Positions 17,586 to 27,622 of a DNA stretch of 64,000 bases are shown here, one piece after another. Source of the stretch: Dolichospermum sp. DET69 (lineage in GTDB: Bacteria; Cyanobacteriota; Cyanobacteriia; Cyanobacteriales; Nostocaceae); assembly GCA_017355425.1 (NCBI GenBank), contig CP070233.1, positions 2,521,501 to 2,585,500 on the forward strand, in the 5' to 3' direction. Positions within the stretch are counted from its first letter, which is position 1. Each line of letters opens with the position of its first letter. The translations under genes and the position numbers were made by a program. The notes under the pieces are model-generated. The model was not told the origin of the DNA and made no database searches. It was given only the letters and a program-made list of their open reading frames with translations.

Positions 17586-18940
17586 AGTAAAATTGCCCTT
17601 TACTTTTTGTAATAGTTGTAAAAAATATAGACAAATATCTTTTACTTTGAAAGTGTTACCAATACTGGAGAAACTACAATCCCCTTTATCCCATCAGATT
17701 TCATCATTAGGGATTACTTTTATGGTTTTTTGCATTTTATTCTCTGATTGATTATCTCGATCTGATGTGATTTACTTTTTAGTTCCTATAGATTCGGATT
17801 GTTTACCGACTTCGCACCCCAAAAGGACTCTCACCCAACATTCAGATGTCTTCGACTCTTGAGAATATAGTTTTATTTTACAATACTATTGCCAAAATAA
17901 GAGCCTTGATAATTTTTGGCAAAAACGGCAAAAATAAGCATATATAAGCGTTTCGACGAAAAGGTAATTTAGAATCTAAAACCCTTATCTACCCCGTCAA
18001 TACATTTAAAAAATCCTTGTCGGAAACCTTTAAGGAATTTTTAAGGCTGATTGTTTTTGCCAAGCAAGAGTGAGAAACGGGAGTTCATGGTTAAAGCATT
18101 ATCATCTCACCTTCGTAATTTGGCTAAGGTATTGATTTTATAGGCAATTTACCATGAATGACAATGTCTATAAAATTACTAGAATTTTACCAATAATTTT
18201 CATATATTTGTCTATATTCGGCAATGCCTGTCTATAAAATCAGAGAAATTTACCAATACCATTGCTAACTGACTCTGGAGGTTAATTTCTGCTTATCTAA
18301 GGGCAGTTAATAGTCAGCAGTCACCTAGTATGTTAATTTTGTGTGTTTTGGAGCGATTTCCTGGGAAATTATTGGTGTTACCGTAGTTTACACCGAAAGC
18401 ATCTGTTCCAGGCACTTTCTCATAAAAATATGCGACACATTTTGTGCATGAAGTCTTATGGGATAAGGGATTCAGAATTAACACACTAGCAGTCACCTGT
18501 CAGGTTTTTAAAACTTTTGTCTGACAGATATTTCAGTAGGGTTGGCAATGCTCACTTTACACTTTTTATTTCGAGCAAAGACGCAAATAAGAGTTTACAG
18601 GATTAATTTCAGGAAGCGTTTATGCTTAATAAGTTTAATTCATTACTATATCATACCTGTTGAATCATATTTGAATTTAGTTATTACAAGTTAATTCAAA
18701 TAAAATTTTGTCAATACACAACTAATAAATAACCAGACTTGTCCAATCGAGAAATAAAATTGCGGCTCAATCTGTGTAAAAAAAGTTGCTAAAAACACTT
18801 GCATTTTAAAAAAAACTATGAAATACTTTGAATGTACGATAACTCGACTGAGAAACCGGACTTTAACTTGATTAGTATCAATAATTTCCCATTTAAAGCG
18901 ATTTCGTACAGAAATTTTAACAGTTCATCATGAGGTACGT
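17586..18940. other. 1.36-kb gene-poor region
   Basis: No convincing gene is present. A 60-codon minus-strand frame at 18314-18496 has no family resemblance. The region is AT-rich with several related short phrases (ATTTTATAGGCAATTTACC at 18136, TCTATAAAATTAC at 18168, TCTATAAAATCAGAGAAATT at 18231) that suggest decayed repeats. The promoter of the RTX protein should lie near its right end; a ribosome site GAGG is at 18932-18935. Confidence 0.5.
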
Positions 18941-21043
18941 ATGCCTAATTTAACATTGAAAGGTTCCTATGACACGGCTGGTGCTGCTTACCGTACTCAA
19001 CAGGTAGGCAACTTACTCTACGTAGCTGATTGGGATAAAGGATTAGTAATCCTTGATGTCACTAATCCCATCGCACCAACTCCAGTTGGCAGTTATGATA
19101 CTCCTGGCAATGCGAGGGGTATCCAGATAGTCGGAAACTTAGCTTACATATCTGATCAGGATTCAGGACTACAAATCATCAATGTCAGTAATCCTGCTAC
19201 TCCCACCCTAGTTGGCAGTTATAATACTCCTGGCAATGCCTATCGCGTCCAAGTAGTAGGCAACCTTGCTTATGTGGCTGATGACACTTCAGGACTCCTA
19301 ATCCTCAATGTCAGCAATCCTGCTACTCCCACCCTAGTTGGCAGTTATGATACTCCTGGTGCTGCGAGAACTGTCTTGATCTCTGGCAATCTTGCTTATG
19401 TAGCAGATGATACATCAGGATTACAAATCATCAATATCAGCAATCCTGCCGCACCTACTCTAGTTGGCAGTTATGATACTCCTGGTAATGCGAATAGTCT
19501 CCAGATAGTAGGCAACTTGGCGTATTTAACTGATCAGGGTTCAGGACTCCTAATTCTGGATATCAGCAATCCTGCTGCACTCACCCTAGTTGGCAGTTAC
19601 GATACCCCTGGAACTGCTCGGAGTGTTCAGGTAGTAGGCAACTACGCCTACGTGACTGATAGCGCTTCAGGTGTGCAAGTTATTAACATCAGCGATCCCG
19701 CCGCTCCCACTTTGGTAGAAACTTATGATACTCCTGGTACTGCGAGGGGTATACAGGTAATAAACACATTAGCTTATGTATCTGATGATATTTCAGGGAT
19801 ACAAATTCTTGATGTGAGTCCCTTAGATAATTTAATCAGTACGACACTGCAACAAGATATCATTAATGGACAAGCTGGAGACGACACAATTACTGGTACA
19901 TTAGGCAACTTACAACAAAATGACACCATCAACGGTGGCATTGGTACAGATACTCTTGTCATCACAGGTGTGAATGCTGACGACAGTATCGCCATAGATG
20001 CTAATAACAGCACTAGTCAAGTTTTAGATATAGCAGGTACATCTGTACTTGGATTTGAACGCTTTGATTTAAGTGGGTTTGCTGGTACTTTTAGCTTTAA
20101 CGGTACTGCGGCTAATGATTGGGTTAAAGGTGGGACAGGAAACGATGATATTGCCACTGGAGACGGTAATGATTACCTGGACGGAGGATTAGGTGCAGAC
20201 TTATTAATCGGCGGTACAGGCAATGATACCTATGTAGTAGATAATGTTGGAGATATTGTTGCGGAAGGTCTAAATCGGGGAATTGATACTGTTGAATCTT
20301 CCATCACTTGGACATTAAAAGTCAATCTGGAAAACTTAACCTTAACTGGCACGACTGCTATTGATGGTACAGGTAATCAACTGAATAATACTATTAAAGG
20401 TAATAGTGCTAATAATATCCTCAACGGTGGAAAAGGCGCAGATACCCTGATTGGTGGTTTAGGTAACGATTCCTACTATGTAGATAACGCGGGAGATAGC
20501 ATTACTGAAAATTTAGGAGAAGGCACAGACAGTGTTTTCAGTATTATCAACTACACATTAAGTAACAACGTAGAAAACCTGACCTTGCAAGGAACAACTG
20601 CCATTAATGGTACTGGTAACATCTTAGATAACACCATTACTGGTAACGCTGCCGCTAATATTCTCACAGGTGGTGCAGGTGTAGATACTCTCATTGGTAA
20701 TGCTGGTGCAGATACTTTTATTGGTGGTCTCGGTAACGATCAACTCTATTTGGGTTTAAAAGATAAGGCCATAGATATAGTTAATTATGCCTCTGGAGAT
20801 GGTGCAGATACCATTTATGAGTTTGTGCGTGGTGTCGGTGGTGATAAAATCCAGTTTACAGGTATTGCCAATATTGATGTGGTAAAATCTGGAACAAGTA
20901 CACAACTTCGCGTTAGTGATGGTATTGGTGGTAATTCTGGTTTTGGCACAGGTGATATCTTAGCCACTTTATCAGGTACAACTGGGTTTACTAAATCTGA
21001 CTTCAATGTGAATCTGTTTGGTGCTAATTTCTTGCTTGTTTAG
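18941..21043 (+). CDS. LVIVD-repeat propeller plus RTX calcium-binding protein, secreted
   Basis: Residues 1 to about 295 of this 700-residue protein consist of about seven to eight LVIVD-type repeats of about 42 residues (GNLAYVADDTSGLLILNVSN, PATPTLVGSYDTPG), expected to fold as a beta-propeller. Residues about 300-700 hold RTX nonapeptide repeats in three blocks (GGTGNDDIATGDGNDYLDGG, GGKGADTLIGGLGNDSY, TGGAGVDTLIGNAGAD) and end in a hydrophobic, aliphatic tail. There is no N-terminal signal peptide. This is the normal design for type I secretion through an HlyB-type transporter with calcium-dependent folding outside the cell. The ABC transporter at 58064 is a possible exporter, but only by category. 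Repeat units are very similar at DNA level, so copy number may vary. Confidence 0.88.
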   Translation: MPNLTLKGSYDTAGAAYRTQQVGNLLYVADWDKGLVILDVTNPIAPTPVGSYDTPGNARGIQIVGNLAYISDQDSGLQIINVSNPATPTLVGSYNTPGNAYRVQVVGNLAYVADDTSGLLILNVSNPATPTLVGSYDTPGAARTVLISGNLAYVADDTSGLQIINISNPAAPTLVGSYDTPGNANSLQIVGNLAYLTDQGSGLLILDISNPAALTLVGSYDTPGTARSVQVVGNYAYVTDSASGVQVINISDPAAPTLVETYDTPGTARGIQVINTLAYVSDDISGIQILDVSPLDNLISTTLQQDIINGQAGDDTITGTLGNLQQNDTINGGIGTDTLVITGVNADDSIAIDANNSTSQVLDIAGTSVLGFERFDLSGFAGTFSFNGTAANDWVKGGTGNDDIATGDGNDYLDGGLGADLLIGGTGNDTYVVDNVGDIVAEGLNRGIDTVESSITWTLKVNLENLTLTGTTAIDGTGNQLNNTIKGNSANNILNGGKGADTLIGGLGNDSYYVDNAGDSITENLGEGTDSVFSIINYTLSNNVENLTLQGTTAINGTGNILDNTITGNAAANILTGGAGVDTLIGNAGADTFIGGLGNDQLYLGLKDKAIDIVNYASGDGADTIYEFVRGVGGDKIQFTGIANIDVVKSGTSTQLRVSDGIGGNSGFGTGDILATLSGTTGFTKSDFNVNLFGANFLLV

Positions 21044-21300
21044 TTAATTGGTTAAAGTGAAAAACATCTAATTTGCATAATCGCATTCAGCATAACTCTT
21101 GTGGGGTGGGCATCTGGTTCCCCCAGCTTATGCAACTTAGAGAACTCCATAGAATGATTAATCCTGTTTTAATATCATTCTCCTAAAGCTTGTTGCCACA
21201 AAAGTAGGGGTAATTCATGAATTACCCCTACGCTATTGGATATCAAAGCGCTGCTGTAAGCAGTTCATGTTTTTATGGAGTTTTTTTAAATTAGCTTATA
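21044..21300. repeat. Post-RTX gap with hairpin repeats
   Basis: It contains the dispersed GTGGGGTGGGCATCTGG core at 21098-21114 and the inverted repeat GTAGGGGTAATTCATGAATTACCCCTAC at 21205-21232, which can fold into a long perfect hairpin. No gene is seen. Confidence 0.7.
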
Positions 21301-21579
21301 TTCCAAAAGCCCATTGTTGGCCGGGAAGCGATCGCTAAATATATGCGCGAAGAAGCACAAGAACTCAACATGATGCCACAACAAGGTATCTGTGAAGTTC
21401 AACCAGACGGTTCTAAGCAACTGAAAATCACATAAGTAGTGCAAAATCCTTGGTTTGGTGTTACCGTCGGCATGAATATTTCTTGGCGGTTTTTAATCAA
21501 TCCCGACGGAAAAATCTTCTTTGTAGCGATTGATATGCTGGACTCTCTTCAAAAACTTATGAATCTGCGTCGAGTTTAA
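21301..21579 (+). pseudogene. Decayed duplicate of the OCP C-terminal domain
   Basis: These 279 bp align without gaps to 12353-12631 of the intact OCP gene and share its stop position. Codon 45 of the copy is TAA (21433-21435) where OCP has GGA, and there is no start codon or N-terminal domain. Scattered substitutions, some non-synonymous (ASPQELMNLRRI has become DSLQKLMNLRRV), show decay. It is a pseudogene, not a functional CTD homologue (CTDH). Confidence 0.93.
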
Positions 21580-21580
21580 G

Positions 21581-21730
21581 AGAACTCCACAAAAAAGATG
21601 AACTGCTTGCAGCAGCGCCTCGCTATCCAATTTTGTGGGATGGGCATCTGGTCCCTCCCTGTATTATTAGGGGACTTTTCGGCCCGCACCACAAGAAATT
21701 TTGGATATTTCTTTAATTGGAAGTCTCTAA
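21581..21730. mobile_element. MITE-like dispersed element, copy 3, inside the fossil OCP locus
   Basis: It matches 9186-9318 in order (AGAGAACTCCACAAAAAAGA at the left, ATTTTGGATATTTCTTTAATT and AGTCTCTAAT at the right). It separates the OCP fossil from the fossil copy of its downstream region, so it probably inserted after the duplication. Confidence 0.65.
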
Positions 21731-21818
21731 TAGACATATTATGATGTAGAAACGTTTCATGGAACCTCTCTACAAGGGTTTCGGGTTACGCATATTTAAT
21801 TTTCACTCCTATGTTTAA

Positions 21819-22050
21819 TCAAATTAAGAGGCTGTCAGCAATTAAGTTTGCATAAACATAAAACTATTTCTACAGGGTCGCAATAATAAGGTGAAAGCTA
21901 TTGACACCGACTGAAAAACTTGTTATCATAAAATGGACGAGGAAGAACTATCGCTATCGCATAATCACAACCAATCTCTTCTCTTTGCGTTTCTGTGTGA
22001 GATAAACTCAATCCTGCCCAAAACTCGTAGATTGTTCATAAACTTTAAAC
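21819..22050. pseudogene. Fossil of OCP downstream region and protease 3' end
   Basis: Positions 21819-21975 resemble 12632-12780, and 22016-22045 resemble the last codons of the metalloprotease gene (14880-14930), including a 21-base identical stretch. On the minus strand the latter reads KVYEQSTSFGQD then stop. So the fossil joins sequences that in the intact locus lie 2.1 kb apart on either side of the methyltransferase cassette. Confidence 0.7.
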
Positions 22051-22146
22051 CTCTTACCTGATAAAGATTTCAATAGGGTGAGTAATACTAAATTTAAACT
22101 TTATGCATCAGCATAAGGAAACTACACTCTGTTATCAAGTGCAAAA

Positions 22147-22338
22147 ACCAAAACTATCTTAAACAACTCTTTTTCAAGTCAAACCACCACAGTTGTCTTC
22201 ATTGATGCTTCGGTTTCCGACTACAAAACCCTACAAACAGGAGTTGTCAAAGGTGGAGAAACAATCATCCTTTCCCCAAATAGAGACGGTATTGAGGAAA
22301 TTACAGACTTTTTACAACAGCATCCCCAAATAAGGTGA
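22147..22338 (+). pseudogene. DUF4347 domain remnant
   Basis: The plus frame reads TTTVVFIDASVSDYKTLQTG then VVKGGETIILSPNRDGIEEI then TDFLQQHPQIR and a TGA at 22336. This is the start of the DUF4347 domain found at the N-terminus of very large cyanobacterial secreted proteins with RTX or cadherin repeats. The domain is cut short and no start codon is evident. It may be what is left of a large exoprotein gene next to the surviving RTX gene. Confidence 0.75.
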
Positions 22339-22533
22339 TTTCCAGAATAAAAATTACCACACAACATGATTTCATCGGAGGAGAGAACTGCTGTTCGCTC
22401 TCCTAATCGGTAAAATTATTTTGAGAAATCGCCTTGGTAACGGGAAACTTATCAAGCAACAAAATCGTCAAAACAGATGATTTCCGTGAACTGTATGCTT
22501 AATTTTACATCATTTTTGAGGACTAGATACTAA

Positions 22534-24630
22534 GTGTATAGTAGTATAAAATTGCAATCTCTATGGCATTTCTGCATTGGGCTGATACTTGTTATTTGCT
22601 GCACTACATTAGGAGTAAATGCCAGTTCGACACCACTAAATTTATACGTTTCTCCTCTAGGAAACGATAGCTGGTCAGGTAATATTGCAGCAGCTAACCC
22701 AGAGAAGACCGATGGACCATTCCATACACTTGAGCGTGTGCGCGATCAAATCCGTACTCTGAAAAAGGCAGGTAAATTCCCTAACTCTGGTGTTATTATT
22801 AACCTGCGTGAAGGAATTTATGAACGGAAGGTACCCTTTATTCTGAATGCAGAAGATAGTGGCACAAAGGAGTCGCCCATTGTTTACCGTCCATACTTAA
22901 ATGAGCAAGTTCGCTTATCTGGGGGAAAGGAAATTCAGGGTTTCTACCCTGTTAATGATGAGAGTATCCTGAAGCGGATGCCATCTGTGTCCCGTGGCAA
23001 GATCCTGCAAGTTGATTTGAAAGCACAGGGGATTACTGATTACGGACAACTCTCGCCACGCGGCTTCGGGAGACCCGATCATCTTTCTCCCTTGGAACTG
23101 TTTTTTGCAGACCAACCCATGCAGATAGCACGCTGGCCTAACCAGGGTTATCTAAAAATCGCAGATGTGCCTGCGGGAAAGGATGGTGGTAAGTTCAGTT
23201 ATGAAGGTGATCGCCCTCAGCGATGGAATAATGCACGTGATATTTGGTTACATGGTTATTGGACTCGGGATTGGGCGGACTCCTATGCAAAAGTCAAGTT
23301 GATTGACACACAGACTCACGAAATTTCTACTGAGCCGCCCCACGGAGTCTATGGTTACACAAAAGGCCAGCGTTATTACGTCCTCAACCTCCTAGAAGAA
23401 TTGGACACCCCTGGTGAATACTATTTGGATAGTCAAACTGGCATCCTCTATTTTTGGCCACCTTCGCCAATGGAAAACAACCGGGCTATTGTTTCTATGA
23501 TGAAAGAGCCACTGGTTTCCCTAAATGGTGCATCTTATATTACCCTGAGTGGTCTGATATTTGAAGATTCCAGAGGTGCAGGCATTAGGGTAGTTAAGGG
23601 GGAGAACGTCTTGGTTGCAGGCTGTCAAATTCGTAACTTTGGTACTAATGGGGTAGAGATTAAGGGAGGAATCCGGCACGGTGTCATTAGCAACGATGTA
23701 TATAATATTGGTGAAACGGGTATAGTGTTGAATGGAGGCGATCGCAAAACCCTGACACCAGCAAAGCACTATGCTATCAATAATCACATCCATAATTATG
23801 CTAGATGGGTAAAGACGTACCGAGCAGGCATTTCTATTCAAGGTGTTGGTAATCTGATCTCACATAATTTAATTCATGACGCGCCTCACAATGCTATCCT
23901 TCTTAGCGGTAACAATCATATCATTGAGTTCAACAATATCCACCACGTTTGCTTAGAAACTGGTGATGCTGGAGCATTTTATATGGGTCGAGACTACACC
24001 CAGCAAGGGAACATCATCCGCTATAACTATTTCCACAACCTGTCCGGAATTCAAAAGCAAAAAGGTTTTACAGAAGTTATGGCAGTGTACCTTGACGACG
24101 GTGCTAGTGGGACAACAATCTATGGTAACCTATTCTATAAAGTACAGCGGGGCGTGTTAATCGGTGGCGGACGTGATAACACAGTCGAAAACAACATCTT
24201 TGTTAAAAATAAGGTTTCAGTATCTGTAGATGCCCGTGTTTTAGGTTGGGCAAAAGTCGGTGCTGCTCGCGGAGGTAATTGGAGAATGGTGGAAAAGCTT
24301 GAAGATATGAACTATAAACATCCGCCCTACAGCACCCGCTACCCTCAATTGGTCAAAATTCTAGAAGATGAATATGGCGTTCCCAAAGGAAACAAAATTA
24401 TAAATAACGTCTATTTTGGTGACGGATGGTTAAAGTTGGAGAACAAACTGACTGATAAAACTATTACTATCGAGGGAAATTTAATTAAGAATGATGTGAG
24501 CTTTGTGATACCAAATGATAATCTCTTGCAACTAAAGTCTGACTCAACTGCTTACAAGTTTGGCTTTAAGAGCCTCCCAATCAATAAAATCGGGCTATAC
24601 AAGGATAAGTATCGTAAAGCTGTTTTCTAA
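22534..24630 (+). CDS. Secreted right-handed parallel beta-helix protein
   Basis: The GTG at 22534 opens a 698-residue frame with a signal peptide (LWHFCIGLILVICCTTLG, cleavage after VNA near 30). The mature N-terminus has NLYVSPLGNDSWSGN and DGPFHTLERVRDQIR, followed by IINLREGIYERKVPFIL, the opening of the large family of bacterial beta-helix proteins related to pectate lyases and polysaccharide-modifying enzymes. Residues about 330-560 carry parallel beta-helix repeats (HNLIHDAPHNAILLSGNNHI, IYGNLFYKVQRGVLIGGG, VENNIFVKN). A role on extracellular polysaccharide is probable from the fold, but the substrate and even enzymatic activity are not established. A CGGGATG...CATCCCG stem at about 24652-24680 lies after the stop. 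It sits in an accessory region beside fossil genes. Confidence 0.82.
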   Translation: MYSSIKLQSLWHFCIGLILVICCTTLGVNASSTPLNLYVSPLGNDSWSGNIAAANPEKTDGPFHTLERVRDQIRTLKKAGKFPNSGVIINLREGIYERKVPFILNAEDSGTKESPIVYRPYLNEQVRLSGGKEIQGFYPVNDESILKRMPSVSRGKILQVDLKAQGITDYGQLSPRGFGRPDHLSPLELFFADQPMQIARWPNQGYLKIADVPAGKDGGKFSYEGDRPQRWNNARDIWLHGYWTRDWADSYAKVKLIDTQTHEISTEPPHGVYGYTKGQRYYVLNLLEELDTPGEYYLDSQTGILYFWPPSPMENNRAIVSMMKEPLVSLNGASYITLSGLIFEDSRGAGIRVVKGENVLVAGCQIRNFGTNGVEIKGGIRHGVISNDVYNIGETGIVLNGGDRKTLTPAKHYAINNHIHNYARWVKTYRAGISIQGVGNLISHNLIHDAPHNAILLSGNNHIIEFNNIHHVCLETGDAGAFYMGRDYTQQGNIIRYNYFHNLSGIQKQKGFTEVMAVYLDDGASGTTIYGNLFYKVQRGVLIGGGRDNTVENNIFVKNKVSVSVDARVLGWAKVGAARGGNWRMVEKLEDMNYKHPPYSTRYPQLVKILEDEYGVPKGNKIINNVYFGDGWLKLENKLTDKTITIEGNLIKNDVSFVIPNDNLLQLKSDSTAYKFGFKSLPINKIGLYKDKYRKAVF

Positions 24631-24817
24631 CTCCTTAAAAAATGGGCGAACCGGGATGCTGAGAAGTTGCTCATCCCGATGTCGGATATTAAAGCCTGTT
24701 CACAATCAAGACTGATAGATATTAAGGTCAAGGACAAAGTTAAGCCAGTGATAGGAAAGTTAAAGGATAAAGTTTTGACAGTTTCTAGTTTTCAAGGAAA
24801 TATTATTTGGTGTAAGG
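24631..24817. other. Degenerate sequence between beta-helix gene and TnpB fragment
   Basis: It starts with a stem (CGGGATG/CATCCCG, about 24652-24680) that may end the upstream transcript. A 71-codon frame (24667-24882) has no recognisable domain and overlaps the TnpB fragment; I do not call it. Confidence 0.4.
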
Positions 24818-25213
24818 GTGAGGGACGCGGTGCGACACCTAGTGAATTTTACATTGAAAGATCGAATCTCTCAACTGTGTGAACAATCCGGTATCAAGTT
24901 TATTGAAACTGAAGAATCCTATACTTCAAAAACATCGTTCCTAGACCATGATTTTCTACCTATATTTGGCGCAAAACCCGAAGGGTGGAAATCTAGCGGA
25001 ACTAGAGTAAATCGCGGTTTGTTTCGTTCTCAAGATGGTACAAAAATCAATGCAGATTGCAACGGTCCAGCCAATATTTTCAGAAAAGTAGCGGTAAAGC
25101 TGCTAAAGCCATCAGACAGGTACACTGATTTAGTAGCATCCGCGTCCTATGCGGCTTGTGTGGCTACTTGTTTTGCAAATATAGCGATCGCCTATTTACT
25201 GTTAATGGTGTAA
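24818..25213 (+). pseudogene. TnpB C-terminal fragment (IS200/IS605 family)
   Basis: The frame LCEQSGIKFIETEESYTSKT then SFLDHDFLPIFGAKP and INADCNGPANIFRKV matches the C-terminal RuvC part of the cyanobacterial TnpB group lacking the CxxC zinc ribbon. The third RuvC Asp (INAD) is present. The N-terminal two thirds, including the first two catalytic residues, are missing, so it is inactive. No TnpA is near. The tail after NIFRKV (to 25213) differs from typical TnpB ends and may be read-through. Confidence 0.85.
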
Positions 25214-25559
25214 GTGTGATCAAGTCTGCTTTTTTGATTACTATGTCAGTGGCAGTCTGGGTGGCCTTTGGTCTGAGCAATTCCGTGTTTCCTAATTTAA
25301 TTAATTAACTAGTAAATAAGTACCAGCTAATATAATACATCAAGAATTTAATGAGTAGCAAAAAAAATAGCGATCGCGTTTCCAGAAATAAAGGATATCG
25401 CTCATCAAAAATATTGATTAGAAACGAATATGGTTTTAATTAAATTTAGTCAGAGCTTTAGCTGTATTTCCTAGGAAAATCAAGCTTTTTGGATAGGGGT
25501 ATTTCCTGATTTTAGGCAAGATTTAGTCAGGGGCAAAAAACCAAAACGCTGAAACCTAA
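25214..25559. other. Intergenic, AT-rich
   Basis: About 350 bp between the TnpB fragment and the tRNA gene. It may include the right end of the decayed IS element. No gene, strong hairpin or terminator is recognised. Confidence 0.4.
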
Positions 25560-25631
<72 letters not shown>

Positions 25632-25681
25632 GTTGATAAAGCCATAATATCAGACTTTTGACTTTGGCGCTAGTGGTGCAG

Positions 25682-27163
25682 TTAAAAAACTGGAAATAGT
25701 GGAAATTGCATGATAAATGCAATTTGACTCTTAGTGCTTACAACATGAATTAGTCCATTTAAACGTTGTACCATTGTTTTTACCAAAGCCAATTCTAAGC
25801 CAGTGTTCTGTGCTTGCCAAGATGAATGTTTGGGAATGCGGTAAAATGGCTGGAACACTTGTGATAATTCATGGTGAGGAATCTCCACACCAGAAATACT
25901 AACTTCTAATTCTACTGTGTCTGCATTCAGATCAGCGGTAACTGTAATGGATTTACCTGCGGGAGCGCATTGACAAGCTTGGTTGAGTAACAAGGTAATA
26001 ATTTTTTCTAAATCAGTAATATCTGTGGAGAAAGGGGGAATTTCTGGAGAGATATCCAGGTGTAACTGTTGTTGCTGACAATTGGTAACATCTCGAAAAG
26101 ATTCAACAATGGGAAATAACCAATTTGAAAAATCAATAGTAATTAAAGTAGGCGGTTCAGGATGGTTTTGGAGATATGTAAAGCTAAGAAGATCGTTAAG
26201 TAATTTATTTTCTCGTCCACATTCATAATTCAGAATTTGTAATAGCTGGGATACTATTTCTCTATCTAAACTTCCGGCTGGTGTCATGAGACTTTCTAAG
26301 GTTTGTACAGCTAGACTAATATTAGTAATAGGTGTGCGTAATTCTTGGGAAAGATGTCTGATAAATTCGTTTTTATGATGTTCTCTTTTTTCTATTTCCT
26401 TAATCTGGGATTTGGTTTTTGCATATAGTCGAGATTGACGAATTGCGATCGCACATTTATTAGCTATTTGTTGTAAAAAGGCTATTTCTAATTCTCCAAA
26501 TTTAGCTTCTGTGTGGCGAATTAGCCAAATATTGCCGAAAATACCTTGATGATCAAAAATCGGACAAGCCAGTTGACTCATAAGCTGTAAATTAGCATAA
26601 TGTCCTGGCAAAATTTCTATAGATTGCCAAATTTGTTTTTGCAACAGAGACTGATAAATTTGGGGAAAGTCAGCAATTGCTGTTATTAAGCCTTGAAAAT
26701 GGGGTAGATTAGAACTGTATTCATAAGTAACTGTAGTGGCAGTTAGGCAGGGATTATAAAATTCAATTTGACACCGATTCAGTGATAACAAATCAACTAA
26801 TTCCTGAGTAACAATTGTTAATATTTTCCGATCATCTAGACTATCTCGGATTTGTTCAGTTATATGTTGCAATAACCCTTGAAATTTCTGAATTTGTTGG
26901 ATCTTTTCAGTATGTTCCTGTCTTTCCAACTCTAATTGGATTTGTAAATATTCTACCTGCTGTTGTAATTGTGATACTGATATATCCACACCCAATTGCA
27001 TAGATACTTCCTCAATAAATATTGCTGAAGACGGCAATTGCGTCCATTTGGAGATGGATTTAACTTGATTTAGATTCATGCAAGAATTTGGGAAATAATG
27101 GATAGTTGATAATTTCGGAAGAGGTAAGTGGAAAGAATACTTACTCATGACTGATCTTTCCAT
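25682..27163 (-). CDS. GAF-domain histidine-kinase-like protein without phospho-acceptor His
   Basis: The 493-residue protein has a coiled-coil segment (about 60-100), a GAF-like sensor domain (about 105-245) and a C-terminal HisKA/HATPase region. The H box reads FIRHLSQELRTPITNI: the phospho-acceptor of S-H-E-L-R-T-P is Gln273. The N box is LLLNQACQCAPAG, with the key Asn changed to Gln. The G1 Asp is Ser (SISGVEIP), and G2 is NTGLELALVK instead of GTGLGL. These changes argue against autophosphorylation, so it is probably a pseudokinase or a partner in a heterodimer. No response regulator is adjacent. Start options are ATG 27163 and the in-frame ATG 27148. Confidence 0.85.
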   Translation of the reverse strand: MERSVMSKYSFHLPLPKLSTIHYFPNSCMNLNQVKSISKWTQLPSSAIFIEEVSMQLGVDISVSQLQQQVEYLQIQLELERQEHTEKIQQIQKFQGLLQHITEQIRDSLDDRKILTIVTQELVDLLSLNRCQIEFYNPCLTATTVTYEYSSNLPHFQGLITAIADFPQIYQSLLQKQIWQSIEILPGHYANLQLMSQLACPIFDHQGIFGNIWLIRHTEAKFGELEIAFLQQIANKCAIAIRQSRLYAKTKSQIKEIEKREHHKNEFIRHLSQELRTPITNISLAVQTLESLMTPAGSLDREIVSQLLQILNYECGRENKLLNDLLSFTYLQNHPEPPTLITIDFSNWLFPIVESFRDVTNCQQQQLHLDISPEIPPFSTDITDLEKIITLLLNQACQCAPAGKSITVTADLNADTVELEVSISGVEIPHHELSQVFQPFYRIPKHSSWQAQNTGLELALVKTMVQRLNGLIHVVSTKSQIAFIMQFPLFPVF

Positions 27164-27622
27164 CTGCCTATTACCTATTTCCTAACTAGGAAATGACATG
27201 AGTATGGAAAAGTATACCAAATATTGTGTATTGCTGATAACAACCCTTGTGACGGTTTGTAAACAGGTACGTTAAGTTACAGCTAATTCTATGACATTAG
27301 GACTTACGCACTGTACAAATCAATCATGATATGCTTTCACCAAAATACCTTATTTCCGGCTGCAAGGAATTGTATTTTTGCGGATAAATTAACCGTGGCG
27401 TAAGGGTTTAGCAATGCTCATTGGTGTCGGCTTAAGTAAGGGCGTATTGCAATACGCCCCTACCTGAATTATTTGCGGGATGTAGGTTTTAATAGCGTCT
27501 GTCTCTATTATGGTAGGTGGAAAATATAGTAGTGAAAATTAAACATACGTGATATAAAACCCTTGTAGTAGAGACGTGACCTGGAACGTCTCTACATTTT
27601 ATCCCCTATTCCCGATTTCCTT
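27164..27622. repeat. aspA upstream region with palindromic repeat
   Basis: The gap carries GGGCGTATTGCAATACGCCC (27443-27462), a perfect 20-bp palindrome within a TAAGGGC...GCCCCTAC context. It also has GTAGAGACG...CGTCTCTAC (about 27568-27597) just before aspA, another inverted repeat of a dispersed kind. No gene is seen. A promoter for aspA should be here. Confidence 0.6.

Noticed and set aside
18314-18496. 60-codon minus-strand ORF in the long gap
   Set aside because: No recognisable domain, ribosome site or neighbour. Too weak to call.
21301-21579. Functional C-terminal-domain homologue (CTDH) of OCP
   Set aside because: It has no start codon, an in-frame TAA at 21433, and lacks the N-terminal part of the domain.
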